From NCBI GenBank assembly GCA_018340375.1, contig JAFFJZ010000004.1, positions 46,974,001-47,038,000 on the forward strand: 64,000 nt of DNA, in the 5' to 3' direction. The first letter of the stretch is position 1. Every line of letters begins with the position of its first letter. The translations under genes and the position numbers were made by a program. The notes beneath the pieces were generated by a model that was not told the origin of the DNA, ran no database searches, and saw nothing but the letters and a program-made list of their open reading frames with translations. Positions 22,283 through 33,719 of the stretch are shown in pieces. The DNA comes from Gonatopus flavifemur (Eukaryota > Arthropoda > Insecta > Hymenoptera > Dryinidae).

Positions 22283-22522
22283 CACGGAAAAAAGAAAACA
22301 CTACTGGTTACTGTGGATGACAGCGATCGGTTGAAAAACAAATGAAAACAAGCTTGGATAATAAGGATTAGCGCAATCACAGTGATGAGTATTGTAATAA
22401 AATGCCTCAACGCTGACTGGACAGTAATCAGGACTGGGAAACGCAGTACTGCATAGAATGAATTTGAGTTTCAATGTATTTCTGTGATTCACAGTAACCA
22501 TTGCTGTTCTCTTTTTTCCGTG
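22283..22522. mobile_element. TA-flanked MITE with empty site in window
   Basis: 240 bp, CACGGAAAAAAGA to its reverse complement, with TA at 22281-22282 and 22523-22524. The sister element near 33545 reads TTGCGTAGTTG, the uninterrupted site with one TA. The arms include ACAGTAACCA / TGGTTACTGT. Confidence 0.92.
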
Positions 22523-23034
22523 TAGTTGTATAAGAGATAGTGGTGATAATAAATCAAATATCTGTCTGAAATAGTTAGTGAGTTCTCACAACTATTTCTA
22601 ATATTTGTCACAAGTGAATTATATAGTTGTGGAAAAGTAGCTGATCGAATAAGAGAAATAGCTACCTGATTTACTTTACTTTGAGATAGTTCGTGGAGCT
22701 ACTTCTCATTGCTCCCATCGTTACGCACGTAGTTCCTGCAGCAATGTGAATTTTGTTGAAAACAATCGAAACGCTGTGAACTCTCGCGTTATTCTTTGAG
22801 GTTACCTGTCGTGGTTACCGTGTATATATTTCGTTTTATAATATTTTCAATACATGTTCGTGTCAGATTACTAATTTTCCAAAACCTCGTATGTCCAATT
22901 TTATTTCGGAATTGAATGACTGATCATTTGTAGAATGATAAATCCTCTTTATGTATACTCTGAGTATATGAAAATACACAATCAAAACAATCAAAAACAT
23001 ATCCAAGGCTTTTTTTACGATATAATCAGCGTTG

Positions 23035-23125
23035 TCGGTTTAGCTGCGATCATTAAGGCATAGGTTAGGTAGATTTAGGTATAGCGTATAGGTAGGTTAT
23101 GACAGGGGTTCGAAACCCGAGGTAA
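23035..23125 (+). repeat. tRNA-like pol III box region
   Basis: TTAGCTGCGATCATTAAGG resembles an A box, and GGGGTTCGAAACCC is a good B box. It lies inside the CACGGAAAAA element, and the same sequence is in the second copy near 33000. It could be a SINE head captured by the element. Confidence 0.4.
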
Positions 23126-23551
23126 GTTAACATTGGAACTTGAATGTTTCAACCACCTCCTCCCAAATCTATATGCATTGAACAAATATCACAATCGAAA
23201 ATGAATTTTTTTTTCGAAATTTACAATTGAATGTTGCAAAGAGTCGACGAGCACGTGCAGTAATAATAGAAGATCCTAACCTTAAACATCAAAACCGGCA
23301 CTGAAAATTGCTCTTCTCAATTAATAAAATAGTTCATCAGCCTACATATATCGTCAGACTTGATATTTTATGTAGATCCTGCATCTTAGAAAAGTAGTTG
23401 TAACAACTACTCGAGTTGATATCCCGACAATCTAGAGTACATCTAACAAAAGTACCTGCCACAACTACTTTCGTAGTTGGTCGAGAATCGTCTACGTTAA
23501 GTAGTTGGAACAGCTAATTATTAGTTGAGAGAACTATTTTTTTTCTCTGTG

Positions 23552-24434
23552 TTTTTAATGCAAAGCATGAAAAACGTGATTTTTACTTCGAATTAAAAAT
23601 TGGTTAATTTATTATGAATTTTCACAAATTTGTTCTACATTTTCGTCTTCGGTGAAGTTTTTCGAATCAGAATCCGTATGATTCATCTTGATCCGTTGAA
23701 AAATGATCGAGTTGAGACGAGTTTATTGTTAGAAAACATCAGTTTCTGGTATAAAAAAATGTGAAGTTTTCATTTTTTTTCTCGAAAACTATCGATCCTA
23801 GAACAAAATGGTAAATGGACACTGACATTGATTTTTGGAGCCTTATGACACAGTATTTTCAGTTTTTCAAGATTCCGCCTTGTTTTCGACCCTCCACGTG
23901 ACCGCTTGGACAATACTTTCACAGTTTTTTGAGCGCTAAGCGAGTTATTCTTCCTGGCACCTTAATTATCAGAATCATCATCATCATCACTCAAATGTTG
24001 AACACCCAGAAAAAAGATGCTTGCAATAGAGTATAACATAAAGTACAACTGTCTGGAGTATTATTTTGTTCGAATCGGCCGTATTACACTTATTAGTAGC
24101 GCAATCACACATGATCTCAAGATAAAATTCAGTCATACAATACCTTCATTTTGGGTATATTCTAGGCCTGAATCGAATATATTTCATGTTGAAATTCAGT
24201 GCAAGTATGCTTGCATCAAGTTTAATCAAAGTGTGTGACAAGTAGAAACTGTTGCACAAGATATCTTTGGAAGATTAGGTGGGAATCTTTCAGACAAGGA
24301 AGGATTCTTGTTGTCTGGAATGTATATTTCCAATTCAAGATGAATTCAAGATTTCAACATTTTTTCTGGCGTAGCTGATACTTATATGAACTTGATGGAA
24401 CTATATCATCATTGGAAAAAATTCGCTGACTCTC
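23552..24434. other. A+T-rich spacer, no gene seen
   Basis: I see no coding or repeat signature except a short ATC run near 23975. The small frames are not supported. Confidence 0.4.
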
Positions 24435-24482
24435 AATGAAATTCCCTGCCTTTTCCAGGCTTTTCCAGAAGTGGCCACCCTG
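24435..24482. repeat. orphan hAT-type right end
   Basis: Reads ATTCCCTGCCTTTTCCAGG and ends in GTGGCCACCCTG, i.e. CAGGGTGGCCAC inverted, with the CCCTG-rich subterminal style also seen at 36.2 and 41.5 kb. No matching left end was found. Confidence 0.45.
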
Positions 24483-24522
24483 CCGTTGCGGGGCTGCAAG
24501 ATCTGGGAGTTTCACCTTTTGG

Positions 24523-24685
24523 CAGTGATGCCAGGGAAGACGGTGTGGACCGAAGAATCAGCCCCTCTACCGTGCACACGATGGAACTTTCGTATACATG
24601 TGAGTCACACGTATACGAACGTGTCATTGTGTGAACAATAGAGGGGCTGATTTTTCGTTCCGCACCGTTTTTCCTGGCATCACTG
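24523..24685. mobile_element. hAT-type hairpin MITE (CAGTGATGCCAG)
   Basis: 163 bp, CAGTGATGCCAGGGAAGACG pairing with the right end (reversed, CAGTGATGCCAGGAAAAACG). The flanks are CCTTTTGG (24515-24522) and CCTTCTGG (24686-24693), an 8-bp duplication with one mismatch. Its right half also lies in the mirrored arm of the giant palindrome. Confidence 0.8.
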
Positions 24686-25610
24686 CCTTCTGGAGGTGCT
24701 CGCGGCCGAGTGACTGCGGTGGCGCGACGGGCTGAACGGGATCAACTGATACTCGCGAGTCTCGCGACCAATTCAGTCGCCTTGGCTGAAACTTTGAAAG
24801 AGTGACTTTTTTTACGATCGGCTAACTCCGTGCAAGATCGGAAAAAGTTTAAAGCCCATGCGGTTGACTTACCGAAAAGTTTCACCGCTTTTTCTTTTCC
24901 AAGCGACAATTTGATTGTAATCAGTATCGAACTGACTTACCCGGCACCCCTGGCAATTCTCGGCCGGGGCCCTTCGATATTTTTCGTTTTTTTTTCCAAT
25001 TAAAGAGCCAGTTCAATACTGATTATTAAATTATCACGATGAAATATAGATTTGATGCATAGCATCATTTAATTGAATTAAAATCGAATATAAGTAAATA
25101 ATTTTTCAATTATTATTTATTTTTCATAAATTTTATAAGATTATTGGTTATTCTTATGACTGATTATGAAGCTTTCAAGAACTCCTATATGTATTGTATA
25201 CGAATTTTCTAAAAGTTACGCATTTCTAATCATTATTTTAAATCTTGATGATTTTTCAATGAATTTCATTAGAATTGTCAATCAATCGATGGTTGAAAAA
25301 TTCTAAGATAGTTTGGGGATCTATGATAAATGTCCTGCGGTGAATTCCATAATTTTCCCTGATAAATTAATTTTCAGAGATCACTATGATATTCCAATGA
25401 GGATAATCAAATCAACATTGATTATCAGATGTTGATCAACATCAAAATAATAAGACTGAATATTCAATTGATCGAGTGCAAATTATTTTCAATGGACTGA
25501 ATAATTAGATTTGAGCATTCAAATTGATATTTCATCATTTTACGCACTATCAGTCTCTTTCCTTCGCTGCATGACTTCATAGATGTAATATGTGGTTCGA
25601 AATATTACAA

Positions 25611-25682
25611 GACCCCATAGCCTAGCGGCAAAAGACATGGTTCTTGCGAAAGAACGGTCAGGTTCGATTCTGTGTGGAGACA
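25611..25682 (+). repeat. tRNA-like sequence (left palindrome arm)
   Basis: TAGCCTAGCGGCAAAAGAC (A box) and GGTTCGATTC (B box) at tRNA spacing, with a possible acceptor stem between CCCCATA and TGTGTGG. The anticodon arm GTTCT/AGAAC leaves a 6-base loop, so I prefer a tRNA-derived SINE or pseudogene to a working tRNA. Confidence 0.5.
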
Positions 25683-25864
25683 TTTCATTTTTTTTGTCAT
25701 CTCTCTGGTGAATAATTAAATTTCACATCCGATCATTATTTTTTATGCCATTATATCGTCATGTTATCAATAATCCTAATCTTTCAGAATGCACTTGCGG
25801 ATTCAACCAAGTACAGGTCCGAGTCGATTGGAAATTTCCCAAATATTCGTGTCCATGAGATATA

Positions 25865-26159
25865 CACAGTAAAAAATTTTTCGTCAAATTCAACACACAA
25901 GCGAATGTTGACCATTTTTCTTCACACTCAACGAGTGTTGATTCCAGAGTGACACTCACAAAGTGTTAATTTGAACTCGAATAACATTTTAATGTGTTGA
26001 AAATGAATCGATCGAACAGCATTTGATCAGTGTGTTAAATGAACACACAAAAGTGTTAAATATTCAACACTTGAATTTTAACACGTAGTTAAATATTCAA
26101 CACTTGAATTTCGACACGTACTTCTTTTTTACACAAAGACGGAATTTTTTTTTACTGTG
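25865..26159. mobile_element. TA MITE with CAACACTTG repeats (left arm)
   Basis: 295 bp, CACAGTAAAAAATTTTTCGTC-type ends and TA flanks. The inside is packed with GTGTTAAAT/CAACACTTG motifs. It splits a ~140-bp tandem unit (GTCCATGAGATA then GACCGATCGATG). An identical copy lies in the other arm. Confidence 0.85.
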
Positions 26160-26160
26160 T

Positions 26161-27424
26161 AGACCGATCGATGCAGAATCTTCTGGAATGAGAAATGAAT
26201 AGCACTTCAGAGGAACGTTTTTGAAAAAGTGTACTTGCAAATTCCATCAATTCCTGTGACGAATTGATGAAAAAATTTCAAAAATTTGTGTCCATCGAAT
26301 AAAGACCGATCGATTCGCAATCTAATGGAATGAAAAATTAAATCACTTCGGAGGAATGTTCTTAAAAAAGTATACTTGAGAGTACTCGAACAATATTTCC
26401 GATATTCTCAGAGAGCCTGTTAATGTCCAACAGATTGAACACCTCCAGAGCTCTATATGAATTCATTAGTTCTTGAAGGGTTCTATTCTCGCTCTTGAAA
26501 AAGAATCCTTCGTGTGTTATCTCGGCGGGTTCATGTCCTCAGGAATATCTTTCTTTTTCCGATTCCATATTATTCTTCTCTTAATTCAAGCAACTGAAGA
26601 TAGTGATTGTAATGATCTTATATTATAATAGGAACTAACTTTTTTTCCTTGCTGTTATTATATTGATATATTACTGGTTGAAAGTACCATCTACCCCAAA
26701 ACAAACACCTCCATCATAAATGGATACTTGTACTTATAACACTTATAATCTAGATACTTGTCCTCATACTCGAAAATATATTATGGAACATTCATGATAT
26801 TTGTCATACTCCTCAGAATCCATTGCTCTCCGTGAGGAGATTCAGAATCGATCGGTCTATATTCCACGGAGACAAAGTTTAGAAATTTTTTCATCAATTC
26901 GTCAAAGGGTTTGATGGAATTTGCGAGTATACTTTTTCAAAAACATTCCTCCGAAGTGATTTCATTTTTCATTCCAGTAGATTGCGAATCGATCGGTCTT
27001 TATTCGATGGACACAAATTTTTGAAATTTTTTCATCAATTTGTCACAGGAATTGATGGAATTTGCAAGTACACTTTTTCAAAAACGTTCCTCTGAAGTGC
27101 TATTCATTTCTCATTTCAGAAGATTCTGCATCGATCGGTCTATATTCCACGGAGACAAAGTTTAGAAATTTTTTTATCAATTCGTCAAAGGGTTTGATGG
27201 AATTTGCAGGTGTACTCTTTCAAAAACGTTCCTTCGAAGTGATTTAATTTTTCATTCCATTAGATTGCGAATCGATCGGTCTTTATTCGATGGACACAAA
27301 TTTTTGAAATTTTTTCATCAATTCGTCACAGGAATTGATGGAATTTGCAAGTACACTTTTTCAAAAACGTTCCTCTGAAGTGCTATTCATTTCTCATTCC
27401 AGAAGATTCTGCATCGATCGGTCT
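26161..27424. repeat. ~140-bp repeats around palindrome centre
   Basis: Units marked by GACCGATCGATTCGCAATC or GACCGATCGATGCAG on one strand and the inverse on the other occur near 26162, 26306, 26850, 26990, 27130, 27270 and 27415. The middle (about 26400-26840) is single-copy A+T-rich sequence. Confidence 0.75.
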
Positions 27425-27425
27425 A

Positions 27426-27720
27426 CACAGTAAAAAAAAATTCCGTCTTTGTGTAAAAAAGAAGTACGTGTCGAAATTCAAGTGTTGAATATTTAACTAC
27501 GTGTTAAAATTCAAGTGTTGAATATTTAACACTTTTGTGTGTTCATTTAACACACTGATCAAATGCTGTTCGATCGATTCATTTTCAACACATTAAAATG
27601 TTATTCGAGTTCAAATTAACACTTTGTGAGTGTCACTCTGGAATCAACACTCGTTGAGTGTGAAGAAAAATGGTCAACATTCGCTTGTGTGTTGAATTTG
27701 ACGAAAAATTTTTTACTGTG
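27426..27720. mobile_element. TA MITE with CAACACTTG repeats (right arm)
   Basis: The mirrored copy of 25865-26159, also 295 bp and TA-flanked. Its presence in both arms shows that the palindrome arose, or was homogenized, after this insertion. Confidence 0.85.
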
Positions 27721-27904
27721 TATATCTCATGGACACGAATATTTGGGAAATTTCCAATCGACTCGGACCTGTACTTGGTTGAATCCGCAAGTGCATTCTG
27801 AAAGATTAGGATTATTGATAACATGACGATATAATGGCATAAAAAATAATGATCGGATGTGAAATTTAATTATTCACCAGAGAGATGACAAAAAAAATGA
27901 AATG

Positions 27905-27976
27905 TCTCCACACAGAATCGAACCTGACCGTTCTTTCGCAAGAACCATGTCTTTTGCCGCTAGGCTATGGGGTCTT
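27905..27976 (-). repeat. tRNA-like sequence (right palindrome arm)
   Basis: The reverse complement of 25611-25682 with the same A and B boxes. Same doubts as for the left copy. Confidence 0.5.
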
Positions 27977-28899
27977 GTAATATTTCGAACCACATATTAC
28001 ATCTATGAAGTCATGCAGCGAAGGAAAGAGACTGATAGTGCGTAAAATGATGAAATATCAATTTGAATGCTCAAATCTAATTATTCAGTCCATTGAAAAT
28101 AATTTGCACTCGATCAATTGAATATTCAGTCTTATTATTTTGATGTTGATCAACATCTGATAATCAATGTTGATTTGATTATCCTCATTGGAATATCATA
28201 GTGATCTCTGAAAATTAATTTATCAGGGAAAATTATGGAATTCACCGCAGGACATTTATCATAGATCCCCAAACTATCTTAGAATTTTTCAACCATCGAT
28301 TGATTGACAATTCTAATGAAATTCATTGAAAAATCATCAAGATTTAAAATAATGATTAGAAATGCGTAACTTTTAGAAAATTCGTATACAATACATATAG
28401 GAGTTCTTGAAAGCTTCATAATCAGTCATAAGAATAACCAATAATCTTATAAAATTTATGAAAAATAAATAATAATTGAAAAATTATTTACTTATATTCG
28501 ATTTTAATTCAATTAAATGATGCTATGCATCAAATCTATATTTCATCGTGATAATTTAATAATCAGTATTGAACTGGCTCTTTAATTGGAAAAAAAAACG
28601 AAAAATATCGAAGGGCCCCGGCCGAGAATTGCCAGGGGTGCCGGGTAAGTCAGTTCGATACTGATTACAATCAAATTGTCGCTTGGAAAAGAAAAAGCGG
28701 TGAAACTTTTCGGTAAGTCAACCGCATGGGCTTTAAACTTTTTCCGATCTTGCACGGAGTTAGCCGATCGTAAAAAAAGTCACTCTTTCAAAGTTTCAGC
28801 CAAGGCGACTGAATTGGTCGCGAGACTCGCGAGTATCAGTTGATCCCGTTCAGCCCGTCGCGCCACCGCAGTCACTCGGCCGCGAGCACCTCCAGAAGG

Positions 28900-28961
28900 C
28901 AGTGATGCCAGGAAAAACGGTGCGGTAAATCAACTCGGTCGACCAAATGCTGGCATCACTG
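28900..28961. repeat. truncated CAGTGATGCCAG hairpin
   Basis: CAGTGATGCCAGGAAAAACG faces CTGGCATCACTG 62 bp away. It is a shortened relative of the MITE at 24523-24685. The first 26 bp belong to the palindrome arm. No matching 8-bp flanks (CCAGAAGG against TGTCCGAC). Confidence 0.6.
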
Positions 28962-29393
28962 TGTCCGACGGTTCTTCGATGCGTCGGCGAACGCGGGGGA
29001 AACGTCTGGCTCACGGAGGGGGGCACCGGGTACCGTGTTGCTATCCATGTGTTCGTGATAGGGGCGCTCGGCTCGTGGGATCTGTCCAATGAGGGGGTAC
29101 TTAGGCTTCTGAACATCAGCCCACGTTATTCGCAGCTCATGCGCCGCGTCATGGTGCTGAACAGTGCTGCCAGAAATGAAGGAGCTCCAGCGTTTTACCC
29201 TCTCCATATACCATTGCAAAGCACGCACGCTATAACTATAGATGTCATATATATAGTTATAGCGTGCGTGCTCTGCGATGGTACATGGAGGGGGTAAAAC
29301 GCTGGAGCTCCTTCATTTCTGGCAGCACTGGTGTTGGAGACCATCCGCTGGTCACGCGACATACACGTGGAGCATGTTTCCGGCGCGCGTTAG
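28962..29393 (+). pseudogene. LINE C terminus (R2/NeSL-like, REL-endonuclease type)
   Basis: A 5'-truncated non-LTR retrotransposon tail. The frame gives FVIGALGSWDLSNEGVLRLL and SPRYSQLMRRVMVL. After a MITE (29162-29330) it goes on with ETIRWSRDIHVEHVSGAR and a stop (29391-29393). This pattern is the conserved C-terminal end of restriction-like-endonuclease LINE proteins common in insects. Removing the 169-bp MITE and one 8-bp target copy (177 bp) keeps the frame. The sequence to about 29560 may be its 3' UTR. Confidence 0.75.
29162..29330. mobile_element. hAT-type hairpin MITE (CAGTGCTGCCAG)
   Basis: 169 bp, with arms of ~80 bp that pair almost perfectly: CAGTGCTGCCAGAAATGAAG against the reverse complement at the right. 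The centre has ATATATAGTTATAGCGTGCG. Flanks GTGCTGAA and GTGTTGGA agree in 6 of 8 bases, a decayed 8-bp duplication. Confidence 0.88.
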
Positions 29394-29596
29394 TATCAAG
29401 CACCATCCACACCCCGAAGGTCAGCCCGAGACGAACCAGCTTAGTAGCTTCTCGAGCAATCCATCGCAGGCTTGGGCGCTCCTTATTTTACTGTGTTTTC
29501 TTTTCCTGTGTATGTGTACACCAGGTGTACCGTTTCGAAGTGAGCGTTTTTTTGTAAAAATGAAACACTAATTTTGGATGAGAAAGGAAACAAAAT

Positions 29597-30412
29597 TCAT
29601 TCAAAGCATTGACCATTGCTTCCTACACATTTTGACCACCTTTCTGGCAGTTTATGGATACCCCACCAATAGGAATGTTCGTCTTTCGAAACAAACCAAT
29701 CCGACACCCAATTTCCGACTTTTTCGTAGGATTCCAAGTGCTGCTCAGCCAATGCTTGTCCCATCGATGGAAACAAATGGTAGTCGGGAGGGGCAAAGTC
29801 TGGTGAATACGGCGGGTGGAGTAGCAGCTCCCAGCCAAGTGCTTTGATTGTATCCTGAACCGGTTTTGCTTTGTGTGCAGGTGCATTGTCGTGTAACAAA
29901 ATTATTTTGCCGTGTCTTTTGGCCCATTCTGGTCGTTTTTCGATCAATGCATAGTTCAAATTGATCATTGGTTGTCTGTAGCGATTAGTATTAACAGCTT
30001 CACCAGATTTTGAGAACTCATGATACACCACACCTTTCTGATCCCACCAAACAGAGCATTACCTTCTTGCCGAATCAATCTGGTTTTGTTGTGCAACATT
30101 CAATATTGCTGCCATTTACTTTTGACTCGAAGTATCATCTTCATCCAATTTTGCTAGCAGTTCGGCGTCTTCAAACTTTTTTGTTGATCTTCCACGTTCT
30201 TCATTGCAATCATGAAAATCATTATATCTGAACCGTTGGAACCATCTTTTGCATGTTGCTTCTAATAGAGCATGATCACCATATGCCTCGACAAGCATTT
30301 GATGCGAATCTGCAGCACTTAGGTCCGTAAACCTGGACCCGCCACAAGCGATTTTGAGGAAGGTGATTATTGGATAATTTAGAGCTAATTGAGAACTAAT
30401 CAAGTGCTGCAT
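29597..30412 (-). pseudogene. mariner DD34D transposase relic
   Basis: Two minus-strand pieces. The N-terminal part (30412-30116) has the mariner HTH type (SADSHQMLVEAYGDHALLE, WFQRFRYNDF). Its first residues come from the neighbouring 290-bp repeat. The C-terminal part (30031-29597) holds LLHDNAPAHKAK and YSPDFAPPDYHLF with 34 residues between the two Asp, i.e. DD34D. Between them a deletion removes the first catalytic Asp, and a stop interrupts the piece that reads WWDQKGVVYHEF. Not functional. Confidence 0.88.
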
Positions 30413-31330
30413 TCAAAAATTTGCAGCTCCGCTGAGAATAGTAGAAACTGTGGTAGTTGTACGTAGTAGCTGTGGTACGTAAAGTGGGATGAGGTGTTTT
30501 CGAAAAATTTGACATATAGGAATTGAGAGCTAACTAGGAGCTCTGAGAATCCCATATGAGGATTTTTGAAACACCACCCCGGACCATGGGGGGTGGAGAA
30601 CTTGAACGGAATGAGAGGAGACTGATGAGACAAATGAGGAAGAATAAAAGAATGGAATTCCAGTCGAAGGACGATGGAACTGAACCTAGTGGACCATATC
30701 TGGACACAAAGAAAGAGGAAAAAGAGTTTGACACACATACGAGGATATGTTAAGCTGGAACCGCCACAAGGGAAAATCAAAGTTTCCCGGAGAAAATGAT
30801 ATATATGAGAATTTGGAGCTATTTTAGAGCAGTCAGAATCCCGAGTATACATTCTCAATGAATTAGCCCGAGTATGATAAAATTGAAAAAACCCGGAAAA
30901 AATGGGAAATTCGATCAATTGATTTGTGAATTGGAGAGAATTCAAAATCCAAGGCATTCAGGAGTGGAATTCGAACTGCACAGTCTATATCCAAGCTGCT
31001 CCGGCCAGAGAAAGGAATTTGATCCTCATGAGATGATATGCTGACCTGGAACCGCCACAAGGGAAAATCAAAGTTTTTCAGGGAAAAAGATATATGAGAA
31101 TTCAGAGTTATTTTGGAGCTCTTGGAATCCCGAGTGAACATTCGTATTCATCAGGCTGAGTATGGGGAAAATGGGGAATTTGATCGACTGATTTGTGGAT
31201 TAGAGAGACTTGACTAGAATCCCGAGTGAACATTCTCAATGAATCAGCCCGAGTATGATAAAATTGGAAGAACGTGGAAAAAATGTGGAATTCGATCGTT
31301 TGATTTGTGGATCTATTGTGATCTCAATTC
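30330..31330 (+). repeat. ~290-bp diverged tandem repeat
   Basis: GGAACCGCCACAAGGGAAAA occurs at about 30760 and 31050, with a weaker version near 30335. Each is followed by ATATATGAGAAT, GGAATCCCGAGT and AGCCCGAGTATG. The mariner relic lies at its left edge. Frames inside are not supported as genes. Confidence 0.6.
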
Positions 31331-31513
31331 AAACTTGTATGTGTTGAATGATACAAACGCCATGATTTCTTAATCAGTTTTCCAAGTAGTTTCCAATAGT
31401 GTGAAGATTTTTTGAATTGAAACACACATAAAAAACCAATTCGAAGATGAATACGTAAAAAACGGAGAAAATTTTTCATTGACATACGGCGTTTCGATTT
31501 AGGACGACCGATC

Positions 31514-31652
31514 AGGTATGTTGAAAAATTTGCTGAATGAGCAAATATTTTGATAGAACAGCAAAATTTTTGCTGTAGTTCCAAACGTTTCGCTAATCCA
31601 GCAAAGCAGATTTTTTGAAATGGATATTTCAGCAAAAATATTTCATTGCCTG
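31514..31652. repeat. probable MITE, CAGCAAA-rich
   Basis: Left CAGGTATGTTGAAAAATTTG faces right, reversed, CAGGCAATGAAATATTTTTG. The inside repeats TTGCTG/CAGCAAA. A 161-codon frame (31809-31324, minus) runs across it without recognizable features, and I do not support it as a gene. Confidence 0.45.
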
Positions 31653-31809
31653 TATTATGATGAAATAATCGGATAGCGATGTTTCTTTTCTGATGTACAC
31701 AATGCATCGTTTCATTATTACTAGAATTCCATGTATTCACTAGTGCTAGTATTCCATAACTGGAGCCCTTCCTGGTTTTTTGAACATGTTTCCTTTCTGC
31801 ATCAAGCAA

Positions 31810-32369
31810 TGCAAATCAGTAGAACGCTTTGACTACCATACTACATATATTGAGGAATAAATCATTTGACAGATATATTCTCACCTCTTCCTCTAGATTC
31901 TCTGCTCCAGACATATTCGTTGTCCATTTTTATAAACTCACCTGTAACAAAAAAAAATCAAACAACCATCACTCAATAAACAGAAACATGGAACCGAGAA
32001 AAACAGAAGCAGGAAATAAAAAGTTCTGAACACAGTGGATAAATAGTTTTCAGACTTTTCATGCCAGATATAAATCATCGGATTGATAATGTTATCGAGA
32101 TTACAAAAAACATATATCAATATCTTCTAATACAATGTTATCACATTTGTTATCACACATTTTTGTCTTTCAAGTTTTTATATCATCATAAAACTTTTTA
32201 TCCCATCTGCAAATATGATAAGAATATTTAGTTTTTGATAGGATTCATGCATATGATTCTGAAAGTTTTGTTCATTTATTCTCTTGGCCTAGTTCATACA
32301 AATTATGTATCAAAAATTTCTCATGTGTGTCTTTTGTATCATACTTCACATTTGAGATAGTCATAATCC
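31810..32369. other. A+T-rich spacer
   Basis: Nothing recognizable beyond A+T-rich sequence. Confidence 0.4.
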
Positions 32370-32484
32370 ACCCCATGTGGAGGGAAGGTCCAAAAATGTA
32401 TACAATTTTACAAAAATTTATACAAATCGTATACAAATTGTGTACAGTTGTATACAGTTTTGGAAATTTTTCCAACATGGGACA
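32370..32484. mobile_element. small MITE with GTATACAA repeats
   Basis: The ends CCCCATGTGGAGGGAAGGTC and, reversed, CCCATGTTGGAAAAATTTCC, with repeated TGTATACAA inside. The same family borders the hAT element at 36044-36153 and 41590-41628, and a half copy lies at 51510-51563. Confidence 0.7.
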
Positions 32485-32521
32485 GTTGGACAGTGGAAAG
32501 TTTGATTTTTTTGCAATCTTG

Positions 32522-33589
32522 CACGGAGAAAAAAAAAAGTTCTCCCAACTAATAATTAGCTGTTCCAACTACTTTACGTAGACGATTTTCGACCAGCTAC
32601 GGAAGTAGTTGTGGCAGGTACTTTTGTTAGATGTACCCCAGATTGTCGGGATATCAACTCGAGTAGTTGTTACAACTACTTTTCTAAGATGCAGGGTCTA
32701 CATAATATATCAAGTATGACGATATATGTAGGCCGATGAACTATTTTATTAATTGAGAAGAGAAATTTTCAGTGCCGGTTTTGATGTTTAAGGTCAAGAT
32801 CTTCTATTATTTCTGCACGTGCTCGTCGACTCTTTGCAACATTTAATTGTAAATTTCGAAAAAAAAATTTATTTTCGATAGTGATATTTGTTCAATGCAT
32901 ATAGATTTGGGAGGAGGTGGTTGGAACATTCAAGTTCCAATGTTAACTTACCTCGGGTTTCGAACCCCTGTCATAACCTACCTATACGCTATACCTATTC
33001 TACCTAACCTATGCCTCAATGATCGCAGCTAAACCGACAACGCTGATTATATCGTAAAAAAAGCCTTGGATATGTTTTGATCGTTTTGATTGTGTATTTT
33101 CATATACTCAGAGTATACATAAAGAGGATTTATCATTCTACAAATGATCAGTCATTTAATTCCGAAGATAAAATTGGACATACGAGGTTCTTGAAAATTA
33201 GTAATTTGACACGAATATGTATTGAAAATATTATAAAATGAAATATATACACGGTAACCACGACAGGTAACCTCAATGAATAACGCGAGAGTTCACCGCG
33301 TTTCGATTGTTTTCAACAAAATTCACACTGCTGCAGGAACTACGTGCGTAACGATGGGAGGAATGGGAAGTAGCTCCACGAACTATCTCAAAGTAAAGTA
33401 GATCAGGTAGCTATTTCTCTTATTCGATCAGCTACTCTTTCACAACTATATAATTTACTTGTGACAAATATTAGAAATAGTTGTGAGAACTCACGAACTA
33501 TTTCAGACAGATATTTGATTTATTATCACAACTATCTCTTATACAACTACGCAAAAATAGCTCATATGCCTAAGTCCTGTTTTTCCGTG
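32522..33589 (-). mobile_element. CACGGAAAAA element, copy 2 (1068 bp)
   Basis: The inverse, uninterrupted copy of 22241-23551. Both ends read CACGG-A-rich, and both copies hold the tRNA-like B box (GGGTTTCGAACCCC, near 32955). It supplies the empty site for the MITE at 22283-22522. Identity between the copies looks high but includes scattered changes. Confidence 0.85.
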
Positions 33590-33719
33590 TGAGAATCTTC
33601 GATCAATGTTATAGGTTCAGCTTTCAACGAATATCATACAAATTATGTTTTTTTTCCGATGGTTTTCGAAACTGCTACGACAGAGAGCGTTTGGTCACCT
33701 TTTTATCGGACGGTTATTT

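Larger units (their letters stand above)
22241..23551 (+). mobile_element. CACGGAAAAA element, copy 1 (~1.07 kb plus insert)
   Basis: The ends are CACGGAAAAAAAGGACTTAG and, reversed, CACAGAGAAAAAAAATAG. The body matches 32522-33589 in inverse orientation along its whole length. Subterminal zones hold repeated AACTACTT/AGTAGTTG motifs. Removing the 242-bp MITE insert gives 1069 bp, against 1068 bp in the other copy. No coding frame. Confidence 0.85.
24659..28925. repeat. giant inverted repeat, arms ~1.7 kb
   Basis: 24659 to about 26370 is mirrored almost base for base by about 27200-28925. The predicted frames 25759-25959 (minus) and 27626-27826 (plus) are identical proteins, which shows the near identity. 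The arms contain a tRNA-like sequence, a TA MITE and A+T-rich DNA, with a GC-rich outer 350 bp. The loop is ~0.8 kb of ~140-bp repeats. The element ends and target duplication are not evident. The right arm breaks inside a truncated MITE. Confidence 0.9.

Noticed and set aside
25611..25682. A functional tRNA gene
   Set aside because: A and B boxes are good, but the anticodon loop and acceptor stem are irregular, and it is mirrored in the other arm; a SINE or pseudogene fits better.
25759..27826. Two identical 66-codon proteins on opposite strands
   Set aside because: They lie in mirrored palindrome arms and run across a TA MITE; they show arm identity, not a gene.
31324..31809. 161-codon minus-strand frame
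   Set aside because: It crosses a probable MITE, has no known motifs, and its composition follows A+T-rich repeats.
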